64,000 nt of DNA from positions 62,001 through 126,000 of the forward strand of contig WTXI01000002.1 of assembly GCA_022376515.1 (NCBI GenBank). Reading direction: 5' to 3'. The DNA is from Lactifluus volemus (Eukaryota; Basidiomycota; Agaricomycetes; Russulales; Russulaceae). The translations under genes and the position numbers were made by a program. Positions 1 through 12,215 of this stretch are shown here, piece after piece. The stretch's first letter is position 1. The number at the start of each line of letters is the position of its first letter. The notes beneath the pieces are model-generated. The model was not told the origin of the DNA, searched no databases, and saw only the letters and a list, made by a program, of their open reading frames with translations.

Positions 1-328
1 GTTGCCGTCACTCGTGCCTGTCACCCATCATCAATTAACTTCATCACGTTTCAGGTGCTCGTAAGCCGTGTTCATAGGAAGGAAAAGTCATCTGGTAGTC
101 AGGCCAGCTAAAAACCCCGATCCCAATTTGCTGTTTGCACCTAATTTGGGTAGTTGCATTCACCCAACCCTGGCAGCAGAAACGCGTTTCCTGTGGGAAA
201 TCCAAGTCATCGCCTTATGTTCAGTTCTCGGACCTATAAGTGTTGTACTTCCGACTGCGTGACATTGATCGTACCCTCTCCCTGTCCGTTCCGCTGATTT
301 CGTCATACCGTGACGAACAGACAGAATC
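1..328 (+). promoter_or_regulatory. Upstream flank of gene A1
   Basis: This stretch shares obvious near-identity with 4128-4494 upstream of A2, and more weakly with the region before A3. A TATA-like element sits at 235-240, about 90 nt before the ATG at 329. The words around it, a GGCC-type stretch before and a TGTACT word after, recur in A2 (TATA at 4395) and A3 (CATAAA at 16463). No protein is visible here. Confidence 0.5.
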
Positions 329-1971
329 ATGGCTGATGCCAATCCCTTGCCTCCTGTCCCAAGCACCAATACCGCGCCCATCGGATTGTAAGTCACATCA
401 CATAGAGAACGTTCACCCTTGCTGATTTGTCACCCAGAACGACGCCCTTAGTAAGTCTGCGCTATTCAGACAAGGGTAGCTACGGGACCTAGTACAATTA
501 TCTGAACAGCTCTTTGGCCCTTTGTTTAACTGGGCGTTGTACGGAATCCTTCTTGTACAAACCTGTGAGGCGTTCACTTTGTTCAGTTCGGTTGTCCAAC
601 TGAGCCAAGCATAGATGTGTACAGCTACAATTTCCCAAATGATAAACTTTATTTGAGGCTCTTAGGTAGGCATCGGATACTCACAGCACTCACATTACCG
701 CCTTGACAACTTCATGAAAATCCCTCCGACAGTATATCTTGCATTTCTTCTCGAGACTGCCCAAACGTTCCTGACTGGCTTCGATGTCTACCATTGGTTC
801 GTTGCCGGATTCACTAACGTTGAGATCCTCGAGCGGCCTTGGTATACCCCTATCGATCTTCCAATCATGTCTGGGCTCATTGCACTCATTGTTCAAATGT
901 TCTTTTGCTCTCGTATTTGGATATTGAACAAACGGCTATGGTGGCTTTGTCTGCTCATCGCTGTCGTGCGTTTTATTTCTCTTGTCGTGTGAAAAGGCTC
1001 AACCACCCATGAGAAGCTTTCTGTCACCCAAGCGGCTGGGGCCTTTTGGGACGGGTTCAAAGTGAGCATCACATAGTCTTGTGGAGGGTTGATATGTAAT
1101 GCCCGTTTCAGGCACTACAAGAGGCGGATGTCGTCAAGCCAAGTTTATACGTATGTGTTCTCCTTTTGTTGATCCTCTGGCCGAATTACAGTTAACGGCA
1201 TTAGCTATGGCTTGGTTCAGCTGTATTTGCGGACGTTCTGATTGCGGTAGCGATGGCCTATCTAGTATGAAATTTCCGTCCCCCAATTTCCTAGACTGTT
1301 GACTTACCGTACTTTTAGCTCATACAGAAACGTGACAACGAAATTCAATTCTCAAACTACATTTTACGTCGCGTGGTGCGACTGATTATCGAAACAAATG
1401 TACTTACTAGTGCGTGTTCTTCCTGCAGTCTCAGCATCTTGCATCTCATTCCCTGCTGAGGTACTGTTGCCATTGTTACTTTCGCCCTCTTTGTCAGTTT
1501 CCCTGTGAGTAGAGGCAGAAATCCTTGATCCCTGTTCTGCCCGAGTCCTAACGAACTGTCTTCACAGGATGAGTACTACTTCATCGCCCCGTACGTCTTT
1601 TTATCCCACAAGTGACACGCACTTGTGTTGAATATATCTATGAATGACAGGGCCACAGTGTTTGGGAAGCTGTAACCCACATGTTTATTATACGCATGGT
1701 AATCCTTACTCACTCGAGCTATAGATATTCGAACACACTCTTGGTAACTCTAAACAATCGTATCTACTTCCGTGACCACCCATTCCCCGGGGTTTCACGC
1801 GATAGTGTATACCATGGCCCAACTCACCCTTCCGAGCGTCGTCTCTCGATAGTCAACCCCTCAAGTGGACATGCCCTGGCCCTCAGAACTAACGACACAT
1901 TCCGCCTCGATACGCTTTCATCGACAATTGACCCGGAGAAAGGAAAGGCAACGTCGCTGCTTCAAACTTAA
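329..1971 (+). CDS. DUF6534-type seven-helix membrane protein, type A copy 1 (A1)
   Basis: Function unknown; proteins of this mushroom-expanded family are predicted multi-pass membrane proteins. Exons read by hand: 329-387, 438-450, 510-564, 615-665, 733-965, 1017-1061, 1112-1150, 1205-1264, 1319-1409, 1461-1504, 1568-1590, 1651-1671, 1725-1971. All junctions are GT-AG and all phases close, giving 326 aa with one stop. Helices lie near residues 25-43 (LFGPLFNWALYGILLVQ), 60-80, 108-127, 128-150, 166-185, 214-230 and 231-247. The tail of about 80 residues opens with YSNTLLVTLNNRIYFRD, the family's typical C-terminal motif. There is no cleavable signal peptide. The short Pro-rich N-terminus should lie outside and the tail inside if the topology is receptor-like; this is inference. 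Nothing is broken. Confidence 0.85.
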
Positions 1972-2559
1972 CGTTACGAACTTCACTAAAGTCATTCGAC
2001 TCGGAATCTTACGTGACTCGTTATAAGTGCATGTCATGACCTTGAGAAGTTGTTCTCTATCCTAGCGTCGGTTTTGTAGTTTATAGTACAACATCAATAA
2101 TGTTTCATCGCTTTCAAAGGATATGCCATGCTTAGAGAGACTTCTGTTGGATTATTATTATAAAGCGTGTTTACTCAAACTAACTATTGTTTGGGTCAGA
2201 GTGAGAAGTGCCACGACTCACGGAAAGCCTGCACGGTCATCCGGCGTATATATACGTGGCGACGGCCGGGCATTCGTTGCTACGATCGGAGTTCAAAACG
2301 TTGCAGCCAAAAGCGACCAACAAAACACTGTTGCTGTATTGATATGGTAGCGAGCAAAGTTAAACGAAGGCATTCAATTTATCATCCATCGCGGTCACCG
2401 GATTTCAAAAGCAAGTGGATGGTATCACTGGAAATGTAGCTAAGGAGATAAATCAAGAACCATACGTTTTCTATCCACTTGCTCTGCTAACGTTCTTCAC
2501 CATCTTGTAGACCAGCGTGATATCATCAAGAACATAATGACTGCAAGGCTTGATATATT

Positions 2560-2990
2560 GCTTTGACTTCCTTCTCAAACACCCACTGTGAATCTCGAAG
2601 AGCCAATTCAGCTGAACCAAGCCAAGAAGTCTTTCGGAAAGGACCGACAGCATGGAAGATGAGACGCCCGGCCCTGTGCTCGGAAGCCGTCTTGTCAGGT
2701 ATTCAGCGCGCATCCTGAATGAACTTCCGATCGCTCTAGATTTGGATGGGATCCGTGGGCGAAGCTTGTTAGGTACCCCCGAGGAAAGAAGTTGAGGTAA
2801 CGTCGGAAATGGAACAGCCGTCAACCTGAGCGATCGTAGGCGTCCACTGACATCTCTTCCATTGTCATGTCGCACACTACGCGTCAAAGCAGTCGCGGAA
2901 GGGGTTGCAATTCGGTTTGATTTTGAAAGGGCTCTGACTTCGTCGCGAAGTGGCATCCGTGGTCCAGATGACGCAGAAGATGTAACGTCA
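2560..2990 (+). repeat. Dispersed repeat R1, copy 1
   Basis: Same family as 15175-15460 and 23950-24300 (same strand) and 18885-19265 and 25480-25860 (opposite strand). The copies share a core whose conceptual translation contains RVLDELP, LD.IRG and SLLGT.EER, followed in the longer copies by HCLIARYAS.HAKG.AIRF. That frame is repeatedly broken by stops and indels. I do not recognise the protein. It may be an old gene or mobile element carried along in the duplications. Confidence 0.5.
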
Positions 2991-3024
2991 AGAACTCTTT
3001 CATTGAGAAGTTCTTAGCGTCACA
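2981..3024. repeat. 44-nt imperfect palindrome, copy 1
   Basis: Two arms of about 20 nt, TGTAACGTCAAGAACTC and its near reverse complement, enclose a short CATT-type centre. The same 44-nt structure occurs at 18762-18805 and 25335-25378, and in decayed form near 24371-24410, always beside an R1 block. Confidence 0.6.
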
Positions 3025-3400
3025 TAAGCTGGTTAGTCAGAACTATGTCGCGGTACTCCTTCATGACCATCATCGCTTAGGTGGGGATGTCATTTTTGGA
3101 CACAAGATATTGAATGAGTTATCTGACTCAACGGTCGACGTCCTTCTGGCTTGGATTTGGATACACGAAGTGTGGATAGATATTGTCCGACAGCCGCAGG
3201 GGCATTCAGGCCATTGATATGAGTGTCGTGCCAGTGTATTGAAATTTCGAGTTTGTGAGTTATCCAGTTACGGATACTTCACTTCTCTGTCGCATAATTT
3301 GGGGCACATGACACTCATAGCTACTTACGATGGTAGGATGAAATTTTTCAGTACTTAACTCCTGAAACGCGATATATGTAAGTGGACAGGAGAGGATTGC

Positions 3401-4494
3401 CAGTGGTCCCAGAGGACTCCAAAGGAATCAGCGTGGCACTGCACAAAGCCTAAGCGTGATGTCTATAAGGATGGGACCGTGGCCGAGATGACGTTACAAG
3501 ATACAGAGAGGGGCACAACTTGGTGGCGCACCAGTAATCTAGGATACAGTATCAATCTACAGTAAATGTAGCAGTGAACAGTTATCATGACGAAGTTAGC
3601 GGAGCGGTTTGAGAGGGCGAAGGCACTTGCTACAGTAACTTACGTCATCCGTCATCACTAGATTCGGAGTGGGCTGGCCCGGGAGGCGTGGGGAGTGCGA
3701 ACGGCGAACAGAAACGACAGGTTCCGCCAACCTTCTTGAGGTATGTCTTTGCGCCCACGGGGACATTTATATTTCAACAACGTACAGGCGCTGTTCATAA
3801 TGATGAACACAGGATTCATGATGAGCGCTCACTTCTCATGCTCAGGAGTGCATCCCCCCAATTCTCCCGCACTAACATTGTCATTTTTTCAGTATGGCCT
3901 TACTGGCTATGGGTGGGGTCACTGGTAATCTGTGCTTACCACATTCAAGTTGACTATTCGCTTCTTGGGGTCATATCGCGCTTTGCTTCGGATTCAGGCT
4001 ATCATACTATCACTGCCAGTGACAAAGATTGTGGAGAGGTCTATTTCATAATGATTGATATTGATCTTTACTTTCCACATGCCTCCCGCTTACGCCCAAT
4101 TTACGTGCGTCCTTCTCTTTGACCGGTTGCAGTCACTCGTGCCTGTGACTCACCATCTAACCAACTTCATCACGTTTCAGGTACTCCTAAGCCGTGCTCA
4201 TAGGAGGGAACAGTCATCTGGTAGTCAAGCTAGTCAAGGCCCGTCAAAAACGTTTGCCGTTTGCAATTTTTGCTCCAAGGTTTCCCAACCTGGGTACTAG
4301 TCGGACTCGCCCATGTGACCCTCACAGCAGAAATGAGTTTGGGAAGCTCAAAGAACTTCAAGCCATCGCCCCATGATCAGTAGCCTTGGGCCCATATATA
4401 TTGTACTGCCGACTGCGTGAGATTGAAAATTCACATTGTGCCCTCTCCCTGACTGTTCTGCTGACATCGTCATACCTGACGAACCGACAGAATC
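3401..4494 (+). promoter_or_regulatory. Upstream flank of type A genes (R2) before A2
   Basis: The block is shared with 15470-16571 before A3 and in part with 11500-12200 and 24455-24625. It contains the recurrent TCTCCC(C/G)CACT(A/G)ACAT word and a GGCTATGGG(G/T) word. The last 370 nt match 1-328 before A1. A TATA-like element lies at 4395-4402, about 93 nt before the start codon. No coding region is supported. Confidence 0.5.
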
Positions 4495-6135
4495 ATGGCT
4501 GGTGCCAGTCCCTTGCCTCCTGTCCCAAACACTAATACTGTCCCCGCCAGATAGTAAGTCAGATCGCATCAAGCACGCTTATCCTTGCTGATTCATCACC
4601 CAGCACAATACCCCTAGTAGGTTTTGCTATTCAGATAAAGGTAGCTACTGGACCTAGTACCATAATCCGAACAGCTCTTTGGTCCTTTGTTCAACTGGGC
4701 GTTGTACGGAGTTCTTTTTGTACAGACCTGTGAGGCATTCTCTTGCTCAGTTTGGTTGTCCATCTGAGCCAAGGATAGATGTGTACAGCTACAATTTCCC
4801 ACATGACAAACTTTACTTGAAGTTCTTAGGTGGGCACCGGATACTCATAGCACTCACATTCTTCGTTGAAAACACATGGAATGCCCTCCGATAGTGTATC
4901 TTGTCTTTCTCCTGGAGACTGCCCAAACGATCCTAACTGGCTTCGACCTCTACCATTGGTTCATTGCCGGATTCACCAACGTTTTGAATCTTGAGCGGCA
5001 TTGGTATTCCCCCATCGATCTCCAAATTGTGTTTGGACTCGTTGCGCTCATTGTTCAAATGTTCTTTTGCTCTCGCATTTGGATATTGGAAAAACGGCTA
5101 TGGTGGCTCTGCATAGTCATTGCTGTAGTACGCCATTTGATACTTCCCACCTTGTGAAAGACTCACCCACCCATGAAAAGCTCTCTGTCACCCAAGCCAC
5201 CGCTGCCTTGTTGAGTGGGTCCAAGGTGGGCATCACATAACGTTGTGGCAGGTTGACATCTAATGCCCATTTCAGGAACTGGAAACGGGCAATGTCGTCA
5301 AGCCAAGCATATACGTATGTATTCTCTGTTTTTGTTGATCCACTGGCTGACTCACCATTAACTGCATTAGCTATGGTTTGGTTCGGGTGCCATGACGGAT
5401 GTTTTGATTGCCGCAGCGATGGCCTCTCTAGTATGTAATTACTGTCCCCTCTATTTCCTAGTACCCTATTGACACCCATGTTTCTAGCTCATACAGAGAC
5501 GTGGCAACGAAAATCAATTCTCAAGCTACGTATTACCTCGTGTGGTGCGACTTATTGTCGAAACAAACGTGTTAACTAGTGGGTGTTCTTCCTGCGCTCC
5601 CAGCGTATTTACATCTCATCCCCTGCTGAGCTACTGTTGCCATCATTACTTTGGTTCTCTTTGTCTGTTTCCCTGTGGGTAGAGGCAGAAATCCTTAATT
5701 CCCGTTCTGATCTAACAAACTATCATCACAGAATGTATACTACTTCATCGCCCCGTGCGTCTTTTTCTCCGGCCAGTGACCCGCGCTCGTGTTGAATATG
5801 TTTATGAATGACAGGGCCACAGTGTTTGGGAAGCTGTAACCCACATGTTTATGATACGCATGGTAATCCTTACTCACTCGAGCTATAGATATTCGAACAC
5901 ACTTTTGGTAACTCTAAACAATCGCATCTACTTCCGTGACCACCCATTCCCGGGGGTTTCATGCGATAGTGTATACCATGGTCCAAGTCGTCCTTCCGAG
6001 CATCGTTTCCCCATAGTCAAGCCTTTAAGTGTACATCCCCGGGCCCTCAGAAGTAACGACACATTCCGCCTTGATATGCCTTCATCGACAATCGATCCGG
6101 AGAAAGGAAAGGCAACGTCGTTGCTTCGAACTTAA
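4495..6135 (+). CDS. DUF6534-type seven-helix membrane protein, type A copy 2 (A2)
   Basis: Close paralogue of A1, also 326 aa in 13 exons: 4495-4553, 4604-4616, 4675-4729, 4779-4829, 4895-5127, 5181-5225, 5276-5314, 5371-5430, 5488-5578, 5631-5674, 5732-5754, 5815-5835, 5889-6135. Exon lengths are identical to A1 throughout. Changes against A1 are scattered substitutions, for example GGASP for DANP near the N-terminus, and no indel disrupts the frame. The second helix segment reads VYLVFLLETAQTILTGFD and the C-terminal motif YSNTLLVTLNNRIYFRD is kept. Start chosen by position relative to A1 and the shared AGAATC context before the ATG. Function unknown. The retention of all splice sites suggests it is expressed or recently was. 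Confidence 0.85.
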
Positions 6136-6572
6136 CGTTACGAACTTCACTACAGTCACTGGACTCAGAATCTATCTCCAAAGTACGTGTCGTTATCTAC
6201 TCGCTGTAAGTGTATGTCATGACCTCGAGCAGTGTTCTGACGTCCTGATATACTTGTAGACTTATACTCGACCCTCGCTTCGGTTTTGTAGTCCATAGCT
6301 ACAACATCAAGAATGTTTCATTGCTCTCCAAGCATATGTCATGACTCATGATTAGAGAGACTTCTGTTGGATTATTAAAGTGTATTAACTCAAACTAACT
6401 ATCGTTTGGGTCAGAGTTTGAGACGTGCGAATAACTGAAAATGACAACTTGAAAGCGAACTTATATCACCGATTCTGAAGGAAGCATGAACACCGCCCCG
6501 GGCGCGGGCCCGCCGGGTAGGGGGTATTAATTGTAGATTGTACAACGGTATGCTTGGACACCAAGAGTTCGC
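6136..6572. other. 3' flank of A2
   Basis: Contains the A-unit tail (about 6230-6420, shared with 2040-2200 and inverted at about 34195-34250), then a short very GC-rich stretch near 6495-6530. No gene seen. Confidence 0.45.
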
Positions 6573-6770
6573 TCACGACGAGGGTTCTAAATGCTCAAGT
6601 TCCTCCCAAGATCGGAACCAGATTGGGTCGTCACACTCAGGACACATTACCACTGAGCGTGAGAGGACGGCGTACCTGCCATTTGATCCCTCTTGTGACG
6701 ATATTCTTCTATTTGTGAATGATCTGCACCATGAAAAACAAATGCATGTGCCAAGGTATGTGCTCACCAC
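6573..6770 (-). pseudogene. Broken copy of the zinc-ribbon gene at 33404-33828
   Basis: On the - strand the translation contains YAVLSRSVVMCPECDDP followed by WFRSWEE, matching the C-terminal half of the intact protein at 33404-33828 (YAVLSHSVVICPACDDP, then WFRSWES). The second CxxC knuckle survives. The first (CRKC in the intact gene) is lost where the copy reads GRYAVLS, and the frame upstream meets a stop. No upstream exon is recognisable. It lies just after the A2 tail, in the same relative order and orientation as the intact gene has beside the inverted A tail at 34.2 kb. It is therefore probably a relic of an older inverted duplication. Confidence 0.65.
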
Positions 6771-7830
6771 GGGTATGTTTTTCCACCGCGTCTCCCTTCG
6801 TGTGACCCGTTAGAGCCATGTTTCATTTTCCACGAATTCACGCTATCTTTCCCCAGTGAGAACTCATTCCCCTTTTCAGGCTATTCTTTTCTCTCTCGGG
6901 AAATGAACCGAACAAACTAACCTACCCTACTAGTAAGCAGCCCTTCGCCAGCGCCTTTCATGGGTGATTGGCCCGACGAGGCGCGAGCTGACGGCTACAC
7001 GTCAGAAAGGCCGTCCGCCTTATTGGCATCGACTCTTCCTACGTCCTCCCTTTCCCGCCCTGATACGTTGGGGTAGGGATTAGGCACAGCGGGGGCGGGA
7101 TGACAAGCGTGGGAAGCGTAGCGGACATCGTACAGTTACCGACGCTGAGATAAGCACAGACAACGCGACTTCATCCCAACCTACTACTTCCTCGGGGCAG
7201 CGCCCGACCCTCCAACGTGCGGATGGCCATAAGATAGAGGGCTACCGCTATCGCTTAGAAAACGATCTTTTGGACTTGGACTGGGAGCTGGGCACATTTC
7301 TATTTCTGGTGTGAAAGAGGCAGAACCGTACGATTGATGCACGGAAAGCCGCACGGTCATCCGGACGTATGATTACGTGGCGATGTGGCTCTGACACCGG
7401 AGAGCGCCTGGGCTCGAGTATGTGAAAGATGAATTTGTGTGCTGGAGCGGATGTCGTGAACGGAGCTCAAATAACACGTCCCTGGTCCGTCCACACCCAC
7501 CTGGCAAGCGGGTTGGTGCCACAAAGAAACCGAGTCGTTTGATCTAACTTTGGAAAATAGTGATTGCACCCAGCGACTCAAAGTTCGCGTCAAATGGAGA
7601 CCAGTTTACAGATAGATAACGATAGAGCTCGTAGAACATAGTACAGTGGCTTGTCACTTCCGACCATATCCAATCCTCATCCCACAGCATGCTCTCTCAA
7701 CATTTCGATGCACAAATATGTTTTTATCTCCCAAGGGGGTACCAGGTTTTCTCGGGCTTCACGACTCCGTCCTAACGGCGGGGACAACTTGGAGGTTTAC
7801 CATTGGGGTGATAAAACACATGCTGTTGGG
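6771..7830. other. Intergenic region between A2 and B1
   Basis: No supported gene. A block at about 7330-7460 repeats the 2220-2310 region (GGAAAGCC(T)GCACGGTCATC word). The rest is unique within the window. Confidence 0.4.
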
Positions 7831-9460
7831 TCAGATGACGTTGCTACGATCGTTTTTCTTCTCGGCTTCCACAGTTGGGAGGGTTTTATCAAGGCTTATC
7901 GAAATGTGGTTGATTCTAGACGACTGTGTGGACCTCGCCGGGACAATTGCCAATGGTCTCGCACCAAAGGAAAGGTGAGAGCTTCGTTCAGGGTATGCGT
8001 CATCCCCCATGTACCCGGGGAAAGGGCGTTCGCGGAAGTAAATGCGATTATTGAGAGTGACAAAGAGAGCGTTGGAATAACTACATATAATTTCGTTCAG
8101 TCAGAGACATACGAGCTACGAGATGCAACTTACAATTTCCCTATAACCATGGCCCTTTGATTGACGTCAACAAGCATTAGACTTGGGGATACCAGTGAAT
8201 CGGAGAACATACGGGCTGATGCAGTAAACATCATTCTGTAAAGACAATGTAAACTGTCCGCCATGGAAACGAAATGCAGTCGTTTGGACTTACGGGGAAG
8301 GCAATGAATAGGGTGAAAGAAATAATAGCCACGGTCGCTAACAGGAAGTGAGAGGAAAACCACGGGGAGTTATTTACGAGACATGTACCGGTGAGCACGT
8401 TCGTTTCAACAGTGAGCCGCACCACGCGCGGTAAGACGTAACTCGAAAATCTTCCCTCATTGTTAGTTCGCGTTTTTCCTAACTGTGAATACGACCAGTT
8501 AACATTATGGAGGCCCAGGGTTGGGGGCTCGATGACATACCAGCCATAACATTACTACTGCGATAAGAACATCCGCTACCGCGCTCGTTATTAACCATAG
8601 CTAGGCACGAAAATGGTCAGTAAGGTGTCATGGGGGCGACCCAATAAACCGGAAATCCATACGTATGGAGTGACCTTGATAACGGCAAAGGTTCCAAGTG
8701 TAGCTGACTGGATCGGTATTAATATGCCCCTATTTGTAAAATGGTAGAGTACTCACCTTGAGCCCACCCCATAAGGCTCCAACCGCTTGCGCCACAGAAA
8801 GCTTTATGAATATAAGCAAAGTTAAGCATAGGAACACGAGGACACGTGCATACAATGGCAATGATCACGGAGAGCCACCATAACTGCTTGCGCAGCGTCC
8901 AGATCCGGTAGCAATAGAACCCTTGGACAATGAGTGATATGATCGCGTCTACGGTCGGACTGTCTATTGGAAAGAAGTTGGGATCCTTAAGGCTGTCAAG
9001 GTTTCCAAATCCAGTAATGAACCAGCGGTAGAGGTCAGCGCCTGTCAGAGCCGTTTGGATGGTTTCCAGAAGAAAGACAAAGGAGCCTGGCGGGAGTTCC
9101 TCTATCAACTAAGTGAAATCCAGATCATCCAAGCAACCTACAAAGAAACTTTAGCCATCGTTTATCGTCTGGGAAATTGTAGCTGTACACGTCTGAGCTT
9201 GGTTAGAGGGATGTCCAAACGTAACAGTAGAGATTCTAGGGATACCCACAGATCTGGACACAGAGAACGCCATACAGTGCCCAATTGACCAGGGGACCGA
9301 AAAGCTAGTCGTAATTCTGAGTATACTGTAGGGCCAATCATGGAGAAAGAATACATATGGGGCAGCTCTACGAACGAGATTAGTGGATAGATGGACTCCG
9401 GACTCAGCGGTGGACCCACACTTTGGCAATGTCCGGAGGAATCGAGGACGATTCGGCCAT
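7831..9460 (-). CDS. DUF6534-type seven-helix membrane protein, type B copy 1 (B1), inverted
   Basis: The only member of the cluster on the - strand. Exons in transcript order: 9460-9420, 9367-9355, 9304-9250, 9192-9142, 9086-8854, 8801-8757, 8707-8663, 8600-8541, 8482-8389, 8337-8294, 8235-8213, 8154-8134, 8080-7831, giving 324 aa. It starts MAESSSIPPDIAKV, one codon shorter than the other type B copies, and exon 9 is 94 nt instead of 97. Helix segments include LFGPLVNWALYGVLCVQ and FVFLLETIQTALTGADLYRWF, and the tail starts YSNALFVTLNNRIYFRE. The tail ends earlier than in B2 and B3, at a TGA. Function unknown. A longer open frame on the + strand at 7651-8160 is the shadow of exon 13. Confidence 0.85.
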
Positions 9461-10345
9461 GGTGAAAGGACAGAGACTTGAGAAACACCCTATAAACGTT
9501 ACACAGGAAGGGTTGCGATTGTGCAAACGGCAGGGTCAGCATTTATAATTGTCATGTTCTGGGCGAAGAGTAGACATCGGCCCGTAAGAATCATGTATGA
9601 GAAGCTTTCGCGGCTTGAACATGACGCTGACACATCTATTGCGGCGTGTACGTAAGATGCAGTCGTGATGCGGAGTGTAACGAGATCAGAGTTCTCTTGG
9701 AGGCGTAAGTGACGCGAGCCTATCCACCGCGGGTAGCCCATCACCACCGTTACTGGGCATATACGCACATCCGTCTTAATTAGCAAGGGAGATAACTCTG
9801 GGATATGAATAAGGCAAATCCGTCGACCCTGTAATCGCGAAATTGCACAGGCGCGATCTTGTTCGAGCGAGCGCCGAGGAACTCCACTCTTCGACTGATA
9901 GTCACCGTAACTGGTGGTCGTCACATGATGTGTGTCTGATTCGCTAGCGTGCTAGGTAAAAAATGTTGAGTGTTTCCTATGCCATAAACTGGCAGTGTTC
10001 GACCCTATTTGATGGACTGCGTAGTTGAATCGGAGCAACTGGCAGCTGCCTCATTTTCCCGAGATCATCCCGGTCCATAATGATGGGTGTTCGAGATTGG
10101 TATTGTCACGGCAAATGTGGAAGAAATACTCTCATGGTATGGCATGTTCGGAAAAGCGATCACGCATGCTACAGTTTGGCGCCCGTCCCTTGGGTTTCAC
10201 GAAGATCAGGAACCAATCAGTCGCTGAAACAAACAAATACCTCTAACCACTTATTGCCATCGGTACCTCCTGGATTACGTCCCACGGAACTTGCATAGAA
10301 ACCTCGCGGGATTAAAAAAAAAGCATGCCAAAGAAGAGGTCCCGT
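9461..10345 (-). promoter_or_regulatory. Upstream flank of B1, inverted copy of R3
   Basis: A TATAAAT element on the - strand lies at 9541-9547, 81-87 nt before the start codon, the same spacing as in B2 and B4. Further out, about 10010-10340 is the reverse complement of the R3 block found at 12216-12520, 20765-21040 and 28078-28360. The TGTCACAGTGACA palindrome seen before B2, B3 and B4 is not present in readable form here. Confidence 0.5.
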
Positions 10346-12215
10346 AATGAAATCCTGGCCAGCGCCATTACATGGGATGAGAACTAAACAGGGACATTCC
10401 AAACTCGCCCCGGCGATGTAGACACTCTGGCATGAAAGGCCCTGCAGAATAGAATAGGAGAGTTGACACAAAAAATTAAGATGTTCCCAGAAGTAATGCA
10501 AGGGTAATTCCGATAATGAGGTGCATTCGAGGTAGACGATAGCTTTAGTAGAGGTCCGGTAGGTATTCGGTACGACTCAATCTCCTTGCATGATCATTAC
10601 TTCAGTCTCCCCTCGTCGGGAAGACTTACCCTTTGCAATGTATCAGCCTGCGGGACCGTAACTCGAGTACAGAACGCAACTCAGGTTCGGATCGAAAAGG
10701 AGAATGTCAGAGAAGCGCTTTGACCCATCGGAGTTCAAAACTGTGCGGCCAAAAGCGACTGAGCGCCATCAGCTTTTTTCTTTTGAATCCGGATTTTTAT
10801 ACCGCCGCATGTTTACAAAGAACAAAGACGCGCTTGGCTACGTAGACTACGTGGGCCAGTGGTGGCTGTGTGTGGAATGAGGGTGTGGGAAGGTGCGACT
10901 GAACTGTATCATGGCTCAACCTCACCTTTTCCTGGAGCTATGCTTCGTCTCATCCTTAGTGTCGCCATGTTACGCTTAAGCGGAATCACCGACCTTCTCC
11001 AAGCGGCTCACATATGACACCAACGCCTTGGTCGTTCAGTTTTATCGTTCATCACCCGCCGATTCTTCATTAACAAGTAAGCAGGTGCCTGTTTATGCAC
11101 AGTCGACAATAGGTCGGGGAAAGCCATCAGACCAGCCTCGACCCCAGCACATTGCTATACAGTATCTTACCCGAACAAGGTATCCCTGCATACTATCGTC
11201 TGTCGTTGATCGTGACTACGCATTTGAGCCTAGATGCCGTCCGCCATTTTCATCCCCGTTTACTTCGTCACTATACTTTACTCGCCCGTTTTCGCCGCGT
11301 CTCCCTACGCAGCCATTACAGGTTTCAATGAACATAAATACCTGTGAAACCGTACTCGGAGGACCAGAAAACTGTTGCCGCACTCCCCCTCTTCGTCCCA
11401 ACCGGTTCGCCTCAAGTCATGAATTTAAGTTTATATCGACCTTGTTCTACCTCTGCCATTAAGTGTTTCCTCACCAATAACCCTTTCTCTCCAACCGCTG
11501 AAGTTCTTGTTGTCTCGCGACTGCTGCTCTCACTCTCTATCCTCCTCTACGACTCCCTAACTCACTCGCAGACGCCTAGTCTGCTCTCAGCAAGTGCCAT
11601 AGGAGAGGACTCAAAAAGCATCTGTGAAGTACCGCACAAAGCCCAGGCATAGGGGGTGAAGTTGGTAACGTGACCGAGGTGACATCAGCAAGACATGCAG
11701 AAACACACCAATTGGTGGGGGAGCACCGAGCTACAGCAGCGGGGGGCGGCGACGAGACGAACAGGAAAGGGCGGGCGGCAAGTCTTATCATTACGTGTAA
11801 GAGCGGCGTATCACTTGATGATCTTGATCTAATTGATGGCCTCTTCTCTTCTGCCCCAAACTCTTCGCAACTAGTGGGAGGTTGATTTGCAGCTGACAGG
11901 GTTTCTGAGAGTCAAATATCATGACTGTGCCTGCCACTGTTGCAAGTGTCGAAGGAGAACTTGAAGGTGGACAGGATTTCCATTTATTTACTAGGTTGGT
12001 AGGTAGTTAACCATGTCTTTGCGCTCACTTAAACATCGTTGATGTTGAAGTATAGGCACCATGATGAACGAAGACAGGAAGCGTGATATGTACATATAAG
12101 ATTATTAGCGCTCGCCACTGCTCCACCAGAAATACCGTCGTCGTTTCCTTTTAGTGCCCATAGAAATCTTATACGGCCATGGGGATGGCCCGGGGTTCAC
12201 TGGTACGCGGTTTTT
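10346..12215. other. Spacer between B1 and B2
   Basis: No supported gene. A CATCGGAGTTCAAAACTGTG word at about 10727 belongs to the same dispersed repeat as 2284. From about 11500 to 12200 the sequence matches the A-type upstream flank (R2: 15590-16290), although no A gene follows; the block instead runs straight into the B-type flank R3. Open frames here are short and mutually overlapping. Confidence 0.4.

Larger units (their letters stand above)
1972..3400. repeat. Intergenic repeat mosaic after A1
   Basis: The 3' tail of the A unit (about 2040-2200, ending in a GTTTGGGTCAGAGT word) recurs after A2 at 6230-6420 and, inverted, at about 34195-34250. From about 2220 a block with the word CGGAGTTCAAAACGTTGC recurs near 7340-7460 and 10725-10770, and inverted near 20320 and 27590. 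A further repeat, called R1 here, fills about 2560-2990. A long open frame on the - strand (2471-2956) is antisense to R1 and does not recur intact in other copies, so it is not called as a gene. No supported gene. Confidence 0.5.

Noticed and set aside
2471..2956. 161-codon open frame on the - strand
   Set aside because: Antisense to repeat R1; not open in the other four R1 copies.
7651..8160. 169-codon open frame on the + strand
   Set aside because: It is antisense to exons 12-13 of B1, whose 13-exon structure is conserved in six other genes.
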